64,000 bases of DNA from Paracoccus wurundjeri (GCF_030678915.1 NZ_JAUUTZ010000012.1:1-64000), one strand, 5' to 3'. Shown: positions 43,043-53,178, numbered from the stretch's first letter. The notes: generated from the letters alone by a model not told the origin. Translations and numbers: made by a program.

Positions 43043-44965
43043 TCAGCGCGATGACTTGAGGATATAATCGACCACCTTTTCGGCGGCTTCCTCGGCGCTC
43101 AGCTCGACTGTGTTAACGGTCAGCTCTGCGGTTTCGGGCGCTTCATAGGGACTGTCTATACCGGTGAAGTTCTTCAACTCGCCGGCGCGCGCCTTCTTGT
43201 ACAGACCCTTGACGTCGCGTTGCTCGGCGACTTCAAGTGGCGTGTCCACATAGACCTCGACGAACTCGCCATCTGTCAGAAGTTCCCGGACCATCCGCCG
43301 CTCGGAACGGAAGGGCGAGATGAACGCCGTCAGCACGATCAGACCGGCATCGGTCATCAGCCGCGAGACTTCACCCACGCGGCGGATATTCTCGACCCTG
43401 TCCGCATCGGTAAAGCCCAGATCCCGGTTCAGCCCGTGGCGAACGTTATCGCCGTCCAAAAGGAATGTATGCTTTCCAAGCGCATGCAGTTTCTTCTCGA
43501 CGATATTCGCGATTGTCGATTTGCCCGAACCCGAAAGACCAGTGAACCAGACGACAGCGGCCTTCTGATTCTTAAGCGCGGCATGCGCGTCACGGTCCAC
43601 ATCGACGGCTTGCCAGTGGATGTTCTGGCTGCGCCGCAGGGCGAATTTGATCATCCCCGCCGCGACCGTGGCATTGGTCATCCGGTCGATCAGGATGAAG
43701 CCGCCCAGATCGGGGTTTTTGTCATAAGCCTCGAAGGGGATCGCCCGGTCGGTAGAGATATTGACCGCCCCGATCGCATTCAGCCCCAGCGTTTTCGAGG
43801 CCAGATGCTCCAGCGTGTTGACGTTCACCTCGTATTTCGGCTCGGTCACGGTCGCGGTGACGCTTTGTGTGCCGATCTTGAGGATATAGGGACGGCCCGG
43901 CAGCATTTCCTCTTCGGACATCCAGACCAGCATTGCCTCGAACTGGTCGGCGACCTCGCAGGGTTCGTCGGATTTCACGATCACATCGCCACGCGAACAA
44001 TCGATCTCGTCCTCGAAGGTCAGCGTTACGGATTGTCCGGCGATGGCCTGATCCAGATTGCCGTCATAGGTGACGATGGATTTGACGCGCGTGGTCTTGC
44101 CCGAGGGCAGAACCCGGATCGCGTCGCCCGGGCGTACCACGCCTGCACCGATCTGGCCGGCAAAGCCCCGGAAATCCAGATTGGGACGGTTCACCCATTG
44201 CACGGCCATACGGAATGGATGGTCCTGCATGCGCGCATCGCTGATCGGGGCCTGTTCCAGATGACCCAGCAGGGTCGGGCCCTGGAACCAGGCCATATTT
44301 TCGCTTTTGGTGACGATATTATCGCCCTTCAGCCCGGAAATCGGGATCGGAAGGAAGCTTTCCATGCCGATCTGCTTGGCGAAATGCGAATATTCGCCGA
44401 CGATCTCGTAGAACCGCTCGGCCGAGTAATCGACCAGATCCATCTTGTTGATGGCCAGCACGACATTGCGGATGCCCAACTGATTCACAAGATAGCTGTG
44501 GCGCTTGGTCTGGGTCAGAACGCCCTGACGCGCATCGATCAGGATCACAGCCAGATCGGCGGTCGAGGCACCGGTCACCATATTGCGGGTATATTGCTCA
44601 TGTCCCGGCGTGTCGGCGACGATGAATTTCCGCTTGTCGGTGGCAAAGAAACGATAGGCCACGTCGATGGTGATGCCCTGCTCGCGCTCGGCGGCAAGAC
44701 CATCGACCAGAAGCGCGAAATCGATCTCGCCTGCCTGTGTGCCGACATTTTTCGAGTCGTTCTCCAGGCTGGCAAGCTGATCCTCGAAGATCATCTTGCT
44801 GTCGTAAAGCAACCGCCCGATCAGCGTCGATTTGCCGTCATCGACCGAGCCGCAGGTAATGAAGCGCAGCATGGTCTTGTGCTGATGCTTCAGCAGATAG
44901 GCGTCGATATCCTCGGCGATCAGCGTATCGGTGAGGTATACGGGATCTTTGGTATCCAGGGTCAT
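43043..44965 (-). CDS. cysNC: Bifunctional sulfate adenylyltransferase subunit 1 / APS kinase
   Basis: A 640-residue fusion. Residues 1-440 are CysN, an EF-Tu-like GTPase driving ATP sulfurylase: P-loop [29 protein letters not shown] and NKMDLVDYS. Residues about 450-640 are CysC, adenylylsulfate kinase: P-loop [33 protein letters not shown] and the [12 protein letters not shown] phosphosulfate loop. Together with CysD it makes PAPS from sulfate. The fusion is common in alphaproteobacteria. Its start shares one base with the cysD stop. Confidence 0.97.
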   Translation of the reverse strand: MTLDTKDPVYLTDTLIAEDIDAYLLKHQHKTMLRFITCGSVDDGKSTLIGRLLYDSKMIFEDQLASLENDSKNVGTQAGEIDFALLVDGLAAEREQGITIDVAYRFFATDKRKFIVADTPGHEQYTRNMVTGASTADLAVILIDARQGVLTQTKRHSYLVNQLGIRNVVLAINKMDLVDYSAERFYEIVGEYSHFAKQIGMESFLPIPISGLKGDNIVTKSENMAWFQGPTLLGHLEQAPISDARMQDHPFRMAVQWVNRPNLDFRGFAGQIGAGVVRPGDAIRVLPSGKTTRVKSIVTYDGNLDQAIAGQSVTLTFEDEIDCSRGDVIVKSDEPCEVADQFEAMLVWMSEEEMLPGRPYILKIGTQSVTATVTEPKYEVNVNTLEHLASKTLGLNAIGAVNISTDRAIPFEAYDKNPDLGGFILIDRMTNATVAAGMIKFALRRSQNIHWQAVDVDRDAHAALKNQKAAVVWFTGLSGSGKSTIANIVEKKLHALGKHTFLLDGDNVRHGLNRDLGFTDADRVENIRRVGEVSRLMTDAGLIVLTAFISPFRSERRMVRELLTDGEFVEVYVDTPLEVAEQRDVKGLYKKARAGELKNFTGIDSPYEAPETAELTVNTVELSAEEAAEKVVDYILKSSR

Positions 44966-45900
44966 CAGAAATACCCCTCTTGTTTCTTTTTCTCCATCGA
45001 GGCGGCGCTATCGTGGTCGATCGCGCGGCCCTGACGCTCGGACGTGGTGGTCAGCAGCATTTCCTGAATGACCTCGGGCAAGGTCTTCGCTTCGGATTCA
45101 ACCGCGCCGGTCAGCGGATAGCAGCCAAGCGTCCGGAAACGGACGGATCTCATCTGCGGCGTTTCGCCTTCATTCAGCCGGAAACGGTCGTCATCCACCA
45201 TGATCAGCAATCCGTCACGCTCGACCACCGGGCGCGGCTCCGAGAAATAGAGCGGCACGATCTCGATGCCTTCCAGATGGATATATTGCCAGATGTCCAG
45301 CTCGGTCCAGTTCGACAGCGGGAAGACCCGGATCGATTCGCCCTTCGCCTTGCGGGTGTTGTATTGCCGCCAAAGCTCGGGCCGTTGGTTCTTCGGATCC
45401 CAGCGGTGATTGGCCGAGCGGAACGAGAAGATCCGCTCTTTCGCGCGGGATTTCTCTTCATCGCGACGGGCGCCGCCGAAAGCGACGTCGAAATTATACT
45501 TGGTCAATGCCTGTTTCAGACCGTCGGTCTTCCACATATCGGTGTGCAGGCTGCCGTGATCGAACGGGTTGATGCCCTTCTCGACTGCCTCGGGATTGTG
45601 GTGAACGATCAGCTTCATCCCGGCATCTTCGGCCGCGCGGTCGCGCAACTCGTACATGGCGCGGAACTTCCACGTCGTGTCGACATGCATCAGCGGGAAA
45701 GGCGGAGAGGCCGGATAAAACGCCTTCTTCGCCAGATGCAGCATGCAGGCGGAATCCTTGCCTACGGAATACAACATCACGGGGTTGTCGGCATTTGCCA
45801 CAACCTCGCGCATAATATGAATGCTTTCAGCTTCAAGACGCTGCAAATGAGTCAGCGTTGCCGTGCTGAGTTCAGGTTCAGTGGCGGGCTGGATTGTCAT
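44965..45900 (-). CDS. cysD: Sulfate adenylyltransferase subunit 2
   Basis: A 311-residue PP-loop ATP pyrophosphatase that forms adenylylsulfate with CysN. The PP-loop is [16 protein letters not shown] near residue 46 (S-x-G-K-D-S), [18 protein letters not shown] follows, and the C-terminal [20 protein letters not shown] is conserved. I chose [11 protein letters not shown] as start rather than an ATG 11 codons earlier. First of a two-gene sulfate-activation operon; 170 bases of non-coding DNA precede it. Confidence 0.96.
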   Translation of the reverse strand: MTIQPATEPELSTATLTHLQRLEAESIHIMREVVANADNPVMLYSVGKDSACMLHLAKKAFYPASPPFPLMHVDTTWKFRAMYELRDRAAEDAGMKLIVHHNPEAVEKGINPFDHGSLHTDMWKTDGLKQALTKYNFDVAFGGARRDEEKSRAKERIFSFRSANHRWDPKNQRPELWRQYNTRKAKGESIRVFPLSNWTELDIWQYIHLEGIEIVPLYFSEPRPVVERDGLLIMVDDDRFRLNEGETPQMRSVRFRTLGCYPLTGAVESEAKTLPEVIQEMLLTTTSERQGRAIDHDSAASMEKKKQEGYF

Positions 45901-46070
45901 GGCTATAACTCTTTGTCCTATGCGGTCTGGCATGTGGCAGATCTGGGCGATAATACCAAGGGGGGGCAGCAGAATTACGCTTAAGATTCTGCTTAAATCG
46001 GCAAAGTCGGTGTAAACTCTTCATGATTTCATCGGCGTTGACTTAATTGCGGTTCGCTGCCGCTTGCCGG

Positions 46071-46829
46071 TTAATCAAATCGCCTTACCTCGATTCCGGC
46101 ATCGGTCAGGGTTTTCCTGACTGTTGAGGCCATGGCAACCGCCTGGGCAGAATCACCATGAACGCAGATCGTGTCGATTCGGCAGGGGATCCGCTTGCCG
46201 CTGCCGGTAATGATCGCGCCCTCGCGGATCATCTCGACCATGCGTTTCCCCGCCTCGTCCGGGTCGTGCAGCACCGCTCCGGGCTGGCTGCGATCGACCA
46301 GCGAGGCATCGTCGTTATACGCCCTGTCCGCGAAAATCTCGGAAGCATATGCCGCGCCCAGATCGCGCGCCGCCGCTTCCAGTGCCGTACCGGCCAGCAC
46401 GACAAGGACCAGTGACGGATCGACCTTCAGGACGGCTTCATAGCAGATGCGGGCAAGCTCGGGTTCGTCCGTGGCCATGTTCGACAGGGCTCCGTGCAGC
46501 TTCAGATGTCGTAGTTCCACGCCCGCCATGCGCGCCATGCCGATGGCCGCGCCGACCTGATAGGCAACCATGTTTCCCAGCTCTTCCGCGCTCAGCCGGA
46601 TCCGGCGGCGGCCGAATCCCTGCAGATCGGCGAAACCCGGATGGGCGCCGATACCGACGCCACGGGCATGGGCAAGAGCCATGGTGCGGGCCATGACATC
46701 CGGATCACCGGCATGAAAACCGCAGGCGATATTGGCCGAAGTGATGATATCCAGAAGCGCGTTGTCATCGCCCATCACCCACGGCCCGAAGCTTTCGCCC
46801 ATATCGGAATTCAGGTCGACACGCATCAT
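46071..46829 (-). CDS. pxpA: 5-oxoprolinase subunit A (LamB/YcsF family)
   Basis: A 252-residue protein of the PxpA family: RVDLNSDMGESFGPWVMGDDNALLDIITSANIACGFHAGDPDVMARTM is the family's most conserved stretch, with VGIGAHPGFADLQGFGRR next. With PxpB and PxpC it splits 5-oxoproline to glutamate using ATP. Start at 46829, where ATGA overlaps the pxpC stop; longer in-frame readings extend into pxpC and are spurious. Last of the mutY-alkB-pxpB-pxpC-pxpA run. Confidence 0.95.
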   Translation of the reverse strand: MMRVDLNSDMGESFGPWVMGDDNALLDIITSANIACGFHAGDPDVMARTMALAHARGVGIGAHPGFADLQGFGRRRIRLSAEELGNMVAYQVGAAIGMARMAGVELRHLKLHGALSNMATDEPELARICYEAVLKVDPSLVLVVLAGTALEAAARDLGAAYASEIFADRAYNDDASLVDRSQPGAVLHDPDEAGKRMVEMIREGAIITGSGKRIPCRIDTICVHGDSAQAVAMASTVRKTLTDAGIEVRRFD

Positions 46830-47839
46830 TGATCCTCCAGTTCTCGACCCGCGGTCACGCCGCCGATCAGTTGATAGGCCAGCAGATCCGGCATCAGGGC
46901 CGGATCGCGGACCAAGGGACGGCAGGCTGCCGCGGCGGTCTGGATTTGCCGGGTTTCGGTTTGCCAAAGCCTGTCCGCCTCGTCCAGTGGCAGACGTTGA
47001 AAACGTAGTTTCGCGCCGGGCGCGGCCTGTGCCGCGATGGGCAGATCGGCGGGAATGACCGTCCCGATACGCGGATACCCTCCGATGGTCTGGCATTCGG
47101 CCATCAGGACAAAGGGCACGCCATCGCCGGTCATCTGCAGATCCCCCGGCCCGATGAGATCCGAGGCCAGTCCGGCAGCCAGATCCGAGGTGAAGTTCCG
47201 TTCAGCGTCGAACCTGACCCCCTGGCGATTGCCGCGATCCGAGCGGATGAAGGTGGTTTCATGAAAACCGGCAAGGACCTCGTCGCCGAACAGCCCGGTT
47301 TGCGGCCCGTCGATCACCCTGATCGTGCCGCCATTGAAGCGACGGACAGGCTCGATCAGTTGCGACGGTCTGTCGGGTTCCGGATCGTCCCCGACGGGCA
47401 GGTTGCATGGCGATAGCGGCGCAAGGATTCCGATGCTTAGATGGGCCGAGCGGCTGCCCAGCCATTCCTCGGTCGCCATCCCTCCGGCGGGTGTCAGGTA
47501 GCCGTAGCTTCCCGCCTGCACTCCTCCGATCCGCAGGCTTTGCCCCGGCAGGATCAGATGCGATGCGTGCCATCGCAGCGGCGCGTCATCCAGCGTTGCG
47601 GTCATCGGTGCGCCGGTCAGGGCGATACGCATCGGCTGATCGGTTTCGAAAATCCCGCCCGCGCCTGCCATTTCGATTGCGGCAAGCGGTGCGTTCGCGC
47701 CCAACAGCGCCGCGGCTTCGATCAGTGCAAGCCGGTCCATGGCGCCGCCGCGGGACAAACCACTGGCCAGATGGCCCGGACGGCCCATGTCCTGAACCGT
47801 CAGAAGCCCGTCGACCCGGCGCAGATGCAAAACGCTCAT
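46826..47839 (-). CDS. pxpC: 5-oxoprolinase subunit C
   Basis: A 337-residue protein of the biotin-dependent carboxyltransferase/allophanate hydrolase subunit 2 family: LLTVQDMGRPGHLASGLSRGGAMDRLAL at the start, IRVIDGPQTGLF and the late DGVPFVLMAECQTIGGYPRIGTVIPADLPIAAQ are typical of PxpC. It pairs with PxpB, whose gene overlaps by 4 bases. Often mis-annotated as a urea amidolyase component, but the trio with pxpA indicates 5-oxoprolinase. Confidence 0.94.
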   Translation of the reverse strand: MSVLHLRRVDGLLTVQDMGRPGHLASGLSRGGAMDRLALIEAAALLGANAPLAAIEMAGAGGIFETDQPMRIALTGAPMTATLDDAPLRWHASHLILPGQSLRIGGVQAGSYGYLTPAGGMATEEWLGSRSAHLSIGILAPLSPCNLPVGDDPEPDRPSQLIEPVRRFNGGTIRVIDGPQTGLFGDEVLAGFHETTFIRSDRGNRQGVRFDAERNFTSDLAAGLASDLIGPGDLQMTGDGVPFVLMAECQTIGGYPRIGTVIPADLPIAAQAAPGAKLRFQRLPLDEADRLWQTETRQIQTAAAACRPLVRDPALMPDLLAYQLIGGVTAGRELEDQ

Positions 47840-48603
47840 CGCAGCACCTTCAGTTTTGCGCCACCGGACAGATCGCCCGCTTGCTCAAGCGCCTCGATCT
47901 CGGGGCCGGGTGCCTGCTCAAACCGGATCGCGTCGCCGGCTTTCAGCGGCATGGGTGTGTCCTGCCTGGGGCGAAAGCTGCGAAATGCGGCGCGCCCGAC
48001 CTGTCGCCAGCCCGTCGCAGAGGCCGCACCGAACATCACAATCTGCCGCACGGCGACGACGATTGCCCCGGCGGGAACCTCGGGCGTCAGGCCGGATTGG
48101 CGCGGCAGGTTCCATTCCTCGGGCAGCAGGCCGATATAGGGCTGGCCGGGGGCAAATCCGATCACCAGCACCCGCAGATCCGCGTCGCAGATCTGACGGA
48201 TGGCATCCTCGGGGCGACAGCCGACCGCCTGCGCCACCTCGTCAAGCTGCGGCCCGTATTCCTCGCCGAAGGCGACGGGGATCGTCCATCTCCGGGCGGG
48301 ATCGGGGATGTCCTGCGCGCGCTGCCGAATGCGCTGTGCCCGGGTCAGAAGTTCCTCTGCCAGTACTGTCCGCGCCGTTTTCGCAGGGTCAAAGCGCAAC
48401 AGGACCGAGACAAGCCCCGGCGCGATCTCGATCACTCCGTCAGGGGTGCGATCCTCCAGATCGGCCGCCAGTCGTTGCGCCGCCGCCATTGCCGCAGGCT
48501 CGGGGGTCAGTGCAAAGCGCAGCAGCACGCCGTCCATTCCAGCCCAAAGCACCCGGGGTTCCGTGTCTTGCAGGGTTTCACGCGACATGAAAACCTCGTT
48601 CAC
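47836..48603 (-). CDS. pxpB: 5-oxoprolinase subunit B
   Basis: A 255-residue allophanate hydrolase subunit 1-like protein. WAGMDGVLLRFA near the N terminus, IPVAFGEEYGPQLDEVAQAVG, and FAPGQPYIGLLPEEWNLPRQ with PAGAIVVAVRQIVMF are family signatures. The start overlaps the alkB stop by 4 bases; an ATG five codons in (MSRETLQD) is an alternative. Together with pxpA and pxpC it forms a complete pathway step. Confidence 0.94.
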   Translation of the reverse strand: MNEVFMSRETLQDTEPRVLWAGMDGVLLRFALTPEPAAMAAAQRLAADLEDRTPDGVIEIAPGLVSVLLRFDPAKTARTVLAEELLTRAQRIRQRAQDIPDPARRWTIPVAFGEEYGPQLDEVAQAVGCRPEDAIRQICDADLRVLVIGFAPGQPYIGLLPEEWNLPRQSGLTPEVPAGAIVVAVRQIVMFGAASATGWRQVGRAAFRSFRPRQDTPMPLKAGDAIRFEQAPGPEIEALEQAGDLSGGAKLKVLR

Positions 48604-49739
48604 AGCGCATTTCGAGGCATTGGCAGCTCTCCGCGATTATAGGGACCCCAATCCTCGATATCGGGATAGAATTGCCGCCGCCATGCGCGAACGCGCGGGT
48701 TCATCCGCCGCCGCCACCAGGGCGGAACCATGGCCACGAATGTCATCGCCGGATAGCCGAAAGGCAATTGCGGCGCCTCATCCTCGCCATAGGTTTGCAG
48801 CAAGGGAAAGCGGCGGTCGGGCTTGTAATGATGATCCGAGTGACGCTGAAGATTGATCAGCAGCCAGTTCGAGCCCTTGTGCGAGGCGTTCCAGCTATGG
48901 CGGGGCAGGATATGTTCGTAACGGCCCTCGCCCAGATAGCGACGGGTCAGGCCGTAATGTTCGACGTAATTCGTCAGCTCAAGCTGCCAGACGGCGATAA
49001 ATGCCTGAAAGACGAACAGCAAAAGCCCCTGCCAGCCGCCCAGCCACAGCGCCAGCCCCAGCATGGCAAGCTGGATCGCCGCATAGCGCCAGAACGGATT
49101 GCGCCGGTCGAACGGCCCTTTGCGGCCCCGCGCAAGCTTGCCGGTTTCGGCGCGCCACGCACTGACGGGGCCATCGCGCAGCACGCGCCAGAAGAAGCGG
49201 TAGAAATTCTCGTTATAGCGGGCAGATACCGCGTCACGGGGGGTTGCGACCCATGAGTGGTGAACCAGCAGATGCTCGGTGCGGAAATGCGAGTACAGGA
49301 CCGAACCCAGCAGAAGATCACCCAGCCAGCGCTCCAGCGCGGTTTTCTGATGCAGCAATTCATGCGCGTAGACGATGCCGATAGAGCCCGACAGCACCCC
49401 GATACCAAAGAACAGGCCAAGTTTTTCCAGCCCGGACAGATGTCCCGTGGCGGTCACATACCAGATCGATCCGAAAATCGCCGCGAATTGCAGCGGGAAC
49501 CAGATGATCGTGACCGCGCGGTGCCAGAAAAGCTGTGGTAGGGCGGTTTCGGGATCGGGGTTATCCTCGTTCAGGCCCAGAACGCCATCAAGCGCCGTGG
49601 TCAGATACCATGCATAGGCGGGCAGCAGCATCCACCAGAACCCCCCTTGCCACGCGGCAAGCGCGACCAGCGGCGGCATGGCGGCCGACATCCAGAAAGG
49701 AGCGGCTGCGGGAAGAGGACCAGATGATTTTCCACTCAT
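48600..49739 (-). CDS. Alkane 1-monooxygenase-like di-iron membrane enzyme
   Basis: A 379-residue AlkB-family fatty-acid-desaturase-fold protein with about six transmembrane helices. The histidine boxes are intact: HELLHQK, EHLLVHHS, and HSDHH, plus the AlkB-specific NYVEHYGL. Such enzymes hydroxylate the terminal carbon of alkanes with rubredoxin and oxygen. No rubredoxin or regulator lies nearby, and the gene overlaps mutY and pxpB by 4 bases each, so substrate and function here are open. Full length compared with AlkB (about 400). Confidence 0.9.
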   Translation of the reverse strand: MSGKSSGPLPAAAPFWMSAAMPPLVALAAWQGGFWWMLLPAYAWYLTTALDGVLGLNEDNPDPETALPQLFWHRAVTIIWFPLQFAAIFGSIWYVTATGHLSGLEKLGLFFGIGVLSGSIGIVYAHELLHQKTALERWLGDLLLGSVLYSHFRTEHLLVHHSWVATPRDAVSARYNENFYRFFWRVLRDGPVSAWRAETGKLARGRKGPFDRRNPFWRYAAIQLAMLGLALWLGGWQGLLLFVFQAFIAVWQLELTNYVEHYGLTRRYLGEGRYEHILPRHSWNASHKGSNWLLINLQRHSDHHYKPDRRFPLLQTYGEDEAPQLPFGYPAMTFVAMVPPWWRRRMNPRVRAWRRQFYPDIEDWGPYNRGELPMPRNAL

Positions 49740-50776
49740 GCTTGTTCCTTCAGACTGCCATGTTCTGCTTGTGCCACATCCCAGACCTTGCGCATCAATC
49801 CCGGCAACCCGTTCCTGTCAAGATCCTGCGCCGGGACCAGATGCCCCCGCTGCGGCGGCCCCGCCAATTTCCCCTGCAGCACTGTCAGGGACAGGTTGAA
49901 ATGGGTGAACACATGCCGCACCTCTCCGATTTCGCGCCAATCGGCCTGACCGGGAGGAGGCAGATCGCGCCCGTCCCACCCCGCCGAGGGGAAACTCATC
50001 ATTCCGCCAAGCAATCCTTTGGCGGGCCGTTCTTCGAGTAGCAGCGAACCGCCCTGCCATGCCACCCAGACAACGCCCTTTCGGTTTGGCTTGGCAGTTT
50101 TCCGCAATTTGCGCGGCAGCTCCGCCGCGATTCCCTGCTGGCGCGCATCGCATTCGCCGGTAAGCGGGCAGATGCCGCAGGCAGGATTGCCCGGTGTGCA
50201 GATCGTGGCGCCCAGATCCATCATCGCCTGCGCGTAATCGCCGGGCCTGTGTCCTGGTGTCAGGCCGCCGGCAAGGGTGACCAGTTCAGGCTTGGCCGTG
50301 GGCAGCGGAGTTTCAATGGCAAACAGCCGCGCCACGACCCGTTCGACATTACCGTCAACGACGGTTTCGGGCAGGTCATAGGCGATGGCGGCAATGGCGG
50401 CGGATGTATAGGGGCCGATGCCGGGCAATGCCTGCAAGCCTTCACGAGTCGTCGGGAAACCGCCCGCTTCGGAAACCTGCCGCGCACATGCCAGCAGGTT
50501 CCGGGCGCGGGCGTAATAACCCAGCCCCGCCCATTCGGCCATCACCCGGGCATCCTCTGCCGCTGCAAGTGCCTGCACCGTTGGCCAGAGATCGATGAAC
50601 CGTTCGAAATAAGCTTTCACCGCGGCAACCGTGGTCTGCTGCAACATGATCTCGGACAGCCAGACGCGATAAGGATCGGCATTGCCCCTGCCCGGCGGCA
50701 CGCGCCACGGCAGGATGCGGGCATGGCGGTCATACCATTCCAGAAGCTGCGCTCCGATCACCTTGCTGTCACGCAA
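49736..50776 (-). CDS. mutY: Adenine DNA glycosylase MutY
   Basis: A 346-residue glycosylase that removes adenine opposite 8-oxoguanine. PYRVWLSEIMLQQTTVAAVKAYFERF carries the catalytic Glu, helix-hairpin-helix LPGIGPYTSAAIAAIA leads to the catalytic Asp in VVDGNVERVVAR, and the iron-sulfur loop is C-x6-C-x2-C-x5-C (CTPGNPACGICPLTGEC). The C-terminal NUDIX-like domain (LEERPAKGLLGGMMSFPSAGW) is present. Divergent from dciA, with dsbA next, as in other Rhodobacterales. First gene of a leftward run ending at pxpA. Confidence 0.97.
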   Translation of the reverse strand: MRDSKVIGAQLLEWYDRHARILPWRVPPGRGNADPYRVWLSEIMLQQTTVAAVKAYFERFIDLWPTVQALAAAEDARVMAEWAGLGYYARARNLLACARQVSEAGGFPTTREGLQALPGIGPYTSAAIAAIAYDLPETVVDGNVERVVARLFAIETPLPTAKPELVTLAGGLTPGHRPGDYAQAMMDLGATICTPGNPACGICPLTGECDARQQGIAAELPRKLRKTAKPNRKGVVWVAWQGGSLLLEERPAKGLLGGMMSFPSAGWDGRDLPPPGQADWREIGEVRHVFTHFNLSLTVLQGKLAGPPQRGHLVPAQDLDRNGLPGLMRKVWDVAQAEHGSLKEQA

Positions 50777-50860
50777 TTTTCAGAACTCCGACCATTCGCA
50801 AGCTTTCATCCGGGCCTGCTGCTGGTTAAGGATATATTATGGATAACCGAACAGACAGGT

Positions 50861-51406
50861 ATGGCCCAGATATCGCACAGCCCGAATAAAAGCACAAACC
50901 GTCGGAGGCGCGGTTTTCAGGCGGCGTCTTCAGTGCTGGCGAAGCAGGTGCAGAAGGCAGCCGAGGGTCGTGGTTTCGCCGTGACCCGGCTGTTGACGCA
51001 TTGGCCGGAAATCGCGGGCGAGCAGCTTGCCCGGCAGACCCGCCCGGTGCGCATCAGCTATGGACGGGGCGGGCTTGGCGCGACATTGATCCTGCTGACC
51101 ACCGGTCCGGCTGCGCCGATGGTCGAGATGCAGCTGCCGCATCTGCGCGAGCGTATCAATGCCTGTTATGGCTATAATGCGATTCAGAAGATTTCCCTGA
51201 CCCAAACCGCGGCAAGCGGCTTTGCCGAAGGTCAGGCACAGTTCACTTTGGCAGCCCGTCGCGAGATGCGGCCCCCGGATCCCGAAGCGTTGGCCGAGGC
51301 AAGGCAGGTTGCCGGGCAGTTCGAGGATCCGCAGCTTGCCGAGGCCATGGCGCGACTGACACTGAATATCTCATCCCGAACAAACCGAAAGGATTCTTCA
51401 TGCTGA
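50861..51406 (+). CDS. DciA-like DUF721 protein
   Basis: A 181-residue DUF721 protein. The core is LTHWPEIAGEQLARQTRPVRISYGRGGLGATLILLTTGPAAPMVEMQLPHLRERINACYGYNAIQKISLTQT, resembling DciA, the helicase loader of bacteria that lack DnaC. The C terminus is low-complexity and helical. ATG 50861 chosen: it follows the divergent mutY promoter space; longer in-frame readings run through mutY in antisense. Overlaps dsbA by 7 bases. Confidence 0.85.
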   Translation: MAQISHSPNKSTNRRRRGFQAASSVLAKQVQKAAEGRGFAVTRLLTHWPEIAGEQLARQTRPVRISYGRGGLGATLILLTTGPAAPMVEMQLPHLRERINACYGYNAIQKISLTQTAASGFAEGQAQFTLAARREMRPPDPEALAEARQVAGQFEDPQLAEAMARLTLNISSRTNRKDSSC

Positions 51407-52041
51407 CCCGCTCTTTCGTTGCCGCATTGGCGTTGTCGCTGGCAACACCCGCCTTGGCGCAGGACGAGGCCGCGACCGCCGAGGCCGAAACCGAGGCCAG
51501 CGAAGCGCAGACCGTTCCCGATATCGCGTTGGGAGCAGAGGACGCGCCGCTGACAATCATTGAATATGCCAGCTTCACCTGCGGGCATTGCGCCAATTTC
51601 CATGAGGAAAACTGGCCCAAGCTGAAATCGGAATATGTCGATACGGGCAAGGTCCGCTTCATCCAGCGCGATGTCTATTTCGATGCGGTCGGCCTTTGGG
51701 CCGGTATTCTTGCCCGCTGCGGTGGTGATGACAAATACTATGCCGTGTCGGACATGCTGTTCGACGATCAGGAAAAATGGTTGTCCGGTGGGTCTGGTGA
51801 TGAAATCGCGTCGAATTTGCGCAAGATCGGCCTGAAAGCGGGCATGTCGGAAGAGCAGATGACCGCCTGCTGGGATGACAAGGGCACTGCCGAAAGCCTG
51901 ATCAAGACCTTCCAGGACAATGCCACCGCGGATGAGATCGAGGCGACGCCGACCTTTATCATCGGCGAGGAAAAGGTAATGAACCAGCCTTGGGATGATA
52001 TGAAAAAGATCATCGACGACAAACTGGCCGAGGCGGAATAA
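51400..52041 (+). CDS. DsbA-family thiol-disulfide oxidoreductase
   Basis: A 213-residue periplasmic protein with a signal peptide (MLTRSFVAALALSLATPALA), a short acidic Ala/Glu-rich linker, then a thioredoxin fold with active site FTCGHCANFH near residues 63-72, a helical insertion, and cis-proline region EATPTFIIGEE. The CGHC centre and the single domain fit the DsbA/Com1 group that oxidises or isomerises exported proteins. Ends in the strong terminator at 52063. Confidence 0.92.
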   Translation: MLTRSFVAALALSLATPALAQDEAATAEAETEASEAQTVPDIALGAEDAPLTIIEYASFTCGHCANFHEENWPKLKSEYVDTGKVRFIQRDVYFDAVGLWAGILARCGGDDKYYAVSDMLFDDQEKWLSGGSGDEIASNLRKIGLKAGMSEEQMTACWDDKGTAESLIKTFQDNATADEIEATPTFIIGEEKVMNQPWDDMKKIIDDKLAEAE

Positions 52042-52062
52042 GCCAACGCATGATCCGGTTCG

Positions 52063-52108
52063 CGGCCCCTTGTCGCTTCCTGGCGAAAGGGGCCGTCTTC
52101 ACTTTTTC
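52063..52108 (+). terminator. Terminator of dsbA-like gene
   Basis: CGGCCCCTT (52063-52071) and AAGGGGCCG (52087-52095) form a 9-bp stem, followed on the plus strand by TCTTCACTTTTTC. It lies 22 bases past the stop codon and overlaps the 3' end of the convergent ABC ATPase gene. Confidence 0.8.
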
Positions 52109-53178
52109 GGAAACACGAAAACCCGGTCGCGGCGCAACATCAGCCACATCGGCGTATCGGCGCGTGGCAGGAATACCCCCGGAACTGTCGCGTTCAGGAT
52201 GATTTCCCCGTTATCGGTGATAAACTCGACCAGGGATTCCCTGCCCAGAAACCGCGCGCGTCTGACACGGGCAAGCGCCGCGCTGCCGTTTTCCGCCGTA
52301 GGGGCAGGCCCCCGCCCGGCCCGGTCGAAGTCGATTTTCAGGTGCTGCGGGCGGATAACGATTTCCACCTCTTGCCCGTCCGCGACCCCCGGCGCAAGAA
52401 ATTCGCCAAAGGGCGTATTCGTTAACGCGCCCTGCACCTTCCCAGTCAGAATATTGATATCACTGAAAAACCCGGCTGCCTCGCGGTCGACCGGCGCATT
52501 ATACAGGTTATAGGGCGCGCCCTGCTGCACGATCCGGCCCCGGCGCATCAGCAGGATCTGATCTGCCATGCGCATCGCCTCGTCGGGTTCATGCGTGACC
52601 AGCAGGACTGCGGTGCCCTCTTCCTTCAGCAGGGCCAGTGTTTCGTCGCGGATCCCGTCGCGAAGACGCTCATCCAGACCGCTGAAAGGCTCATCCATCA
52701 ACAGGATGCGCGGCTGTGGTGCAAGCGCACGGATCAGGGCTACGCGCTGTTGTTCGCCGCCCGAAAGCTGATGCGGATAGCTGTCGATATGGGATGACAT
52801 CTGCACGCGCGCCAGCAGTTCCCGTACGCGGTCGCGATTGGCGGAAAAACCGCCCTTCAGCCCGAAGGCGACATTCTCGCTGACCGGCAGATGCGGAAAA
52901 AGCGCGAAATCCTGAAACATCAGCCCGACCGAGCGGCGTTCGGGCGGAACATGTGTCGCGGCGTCGCACATGGTTCTGCCATCGACAAGGATATGCCCGC
53001 TATCCGGCATATCCACCCCGGCCACCAGCCGGAGCGTTGTGGATTTCCCGCAGCCCGAGGGGCCCAGAAGGCAGGCTACCTGCCCTGCCTCGACCGAAAA
53101 ACTGACATTTTCCACAACAGCTTGCCCGTTGAAGGAACGGGTCAGGCTTTGAACTTCCAGTCGGGGCGGTGCTGTCAC
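52099..53178 (-). CDS. ABC transporter ATPase, FbpC-like
   Basis: A 359-residue importer ATPase. Walker A GPSGCGKSTTLRLVAG near residue 38, signature LSGGEQQRVALIRAL near 135, Walker B RILLMDEPFSGLD, switch VTHEPDEAM, then a C-terminal TOBE-like regulatory domain after about 240. The pattern is closest to iron(III) or spermidine/putrescine importers of the FbpC/PotA type. No permease or binding-protein gene is next to it, so it is an orphan here and substrate is a guess. Confidence 0.88.
   Translation of the reverse strand: MTAPPRLEVQSLTRSFNGQAVVENVSFSVEAGQVACLLGPSGCGKSTTLRLVAGVDMPDSGHILVDGRTMCDAATHVPPERRSVGLMFQDFALFPHLPVSENVAFGLKGGFSANRDRVRELLARVQMSSHIDSYPHQLSGGEQQRVALIRALAPQPRILLMDEPFSGLDERLRDGIRDETLALLKEEGTAVLLVTHEPDEAMRMADQILLMRRGRIVQQGAPYNLYNAPVDREAAGFFSDINILTGKVQGALTNTPFGEFLAPGVADGQEVEIVIRPQHLKIDFDRAGRGPAPTAENGSAALARVRRARFLGRESLVEFITDNGEIILNATVPGVFLPRADTPMWLMLRRDRVFVFPKK

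Noticed and set aside
43220-45034. Open frame of 604 codons on the plus strand
   Set aside because: Antisense of cysNC; no recognisable motif and the minus-strand gene is complete.
50249-50860. Upstream extension of the dciA-like reading frame
   Set aside because: Runs in antisense through mutY; the real start at 50861 lies in the divergent gap.
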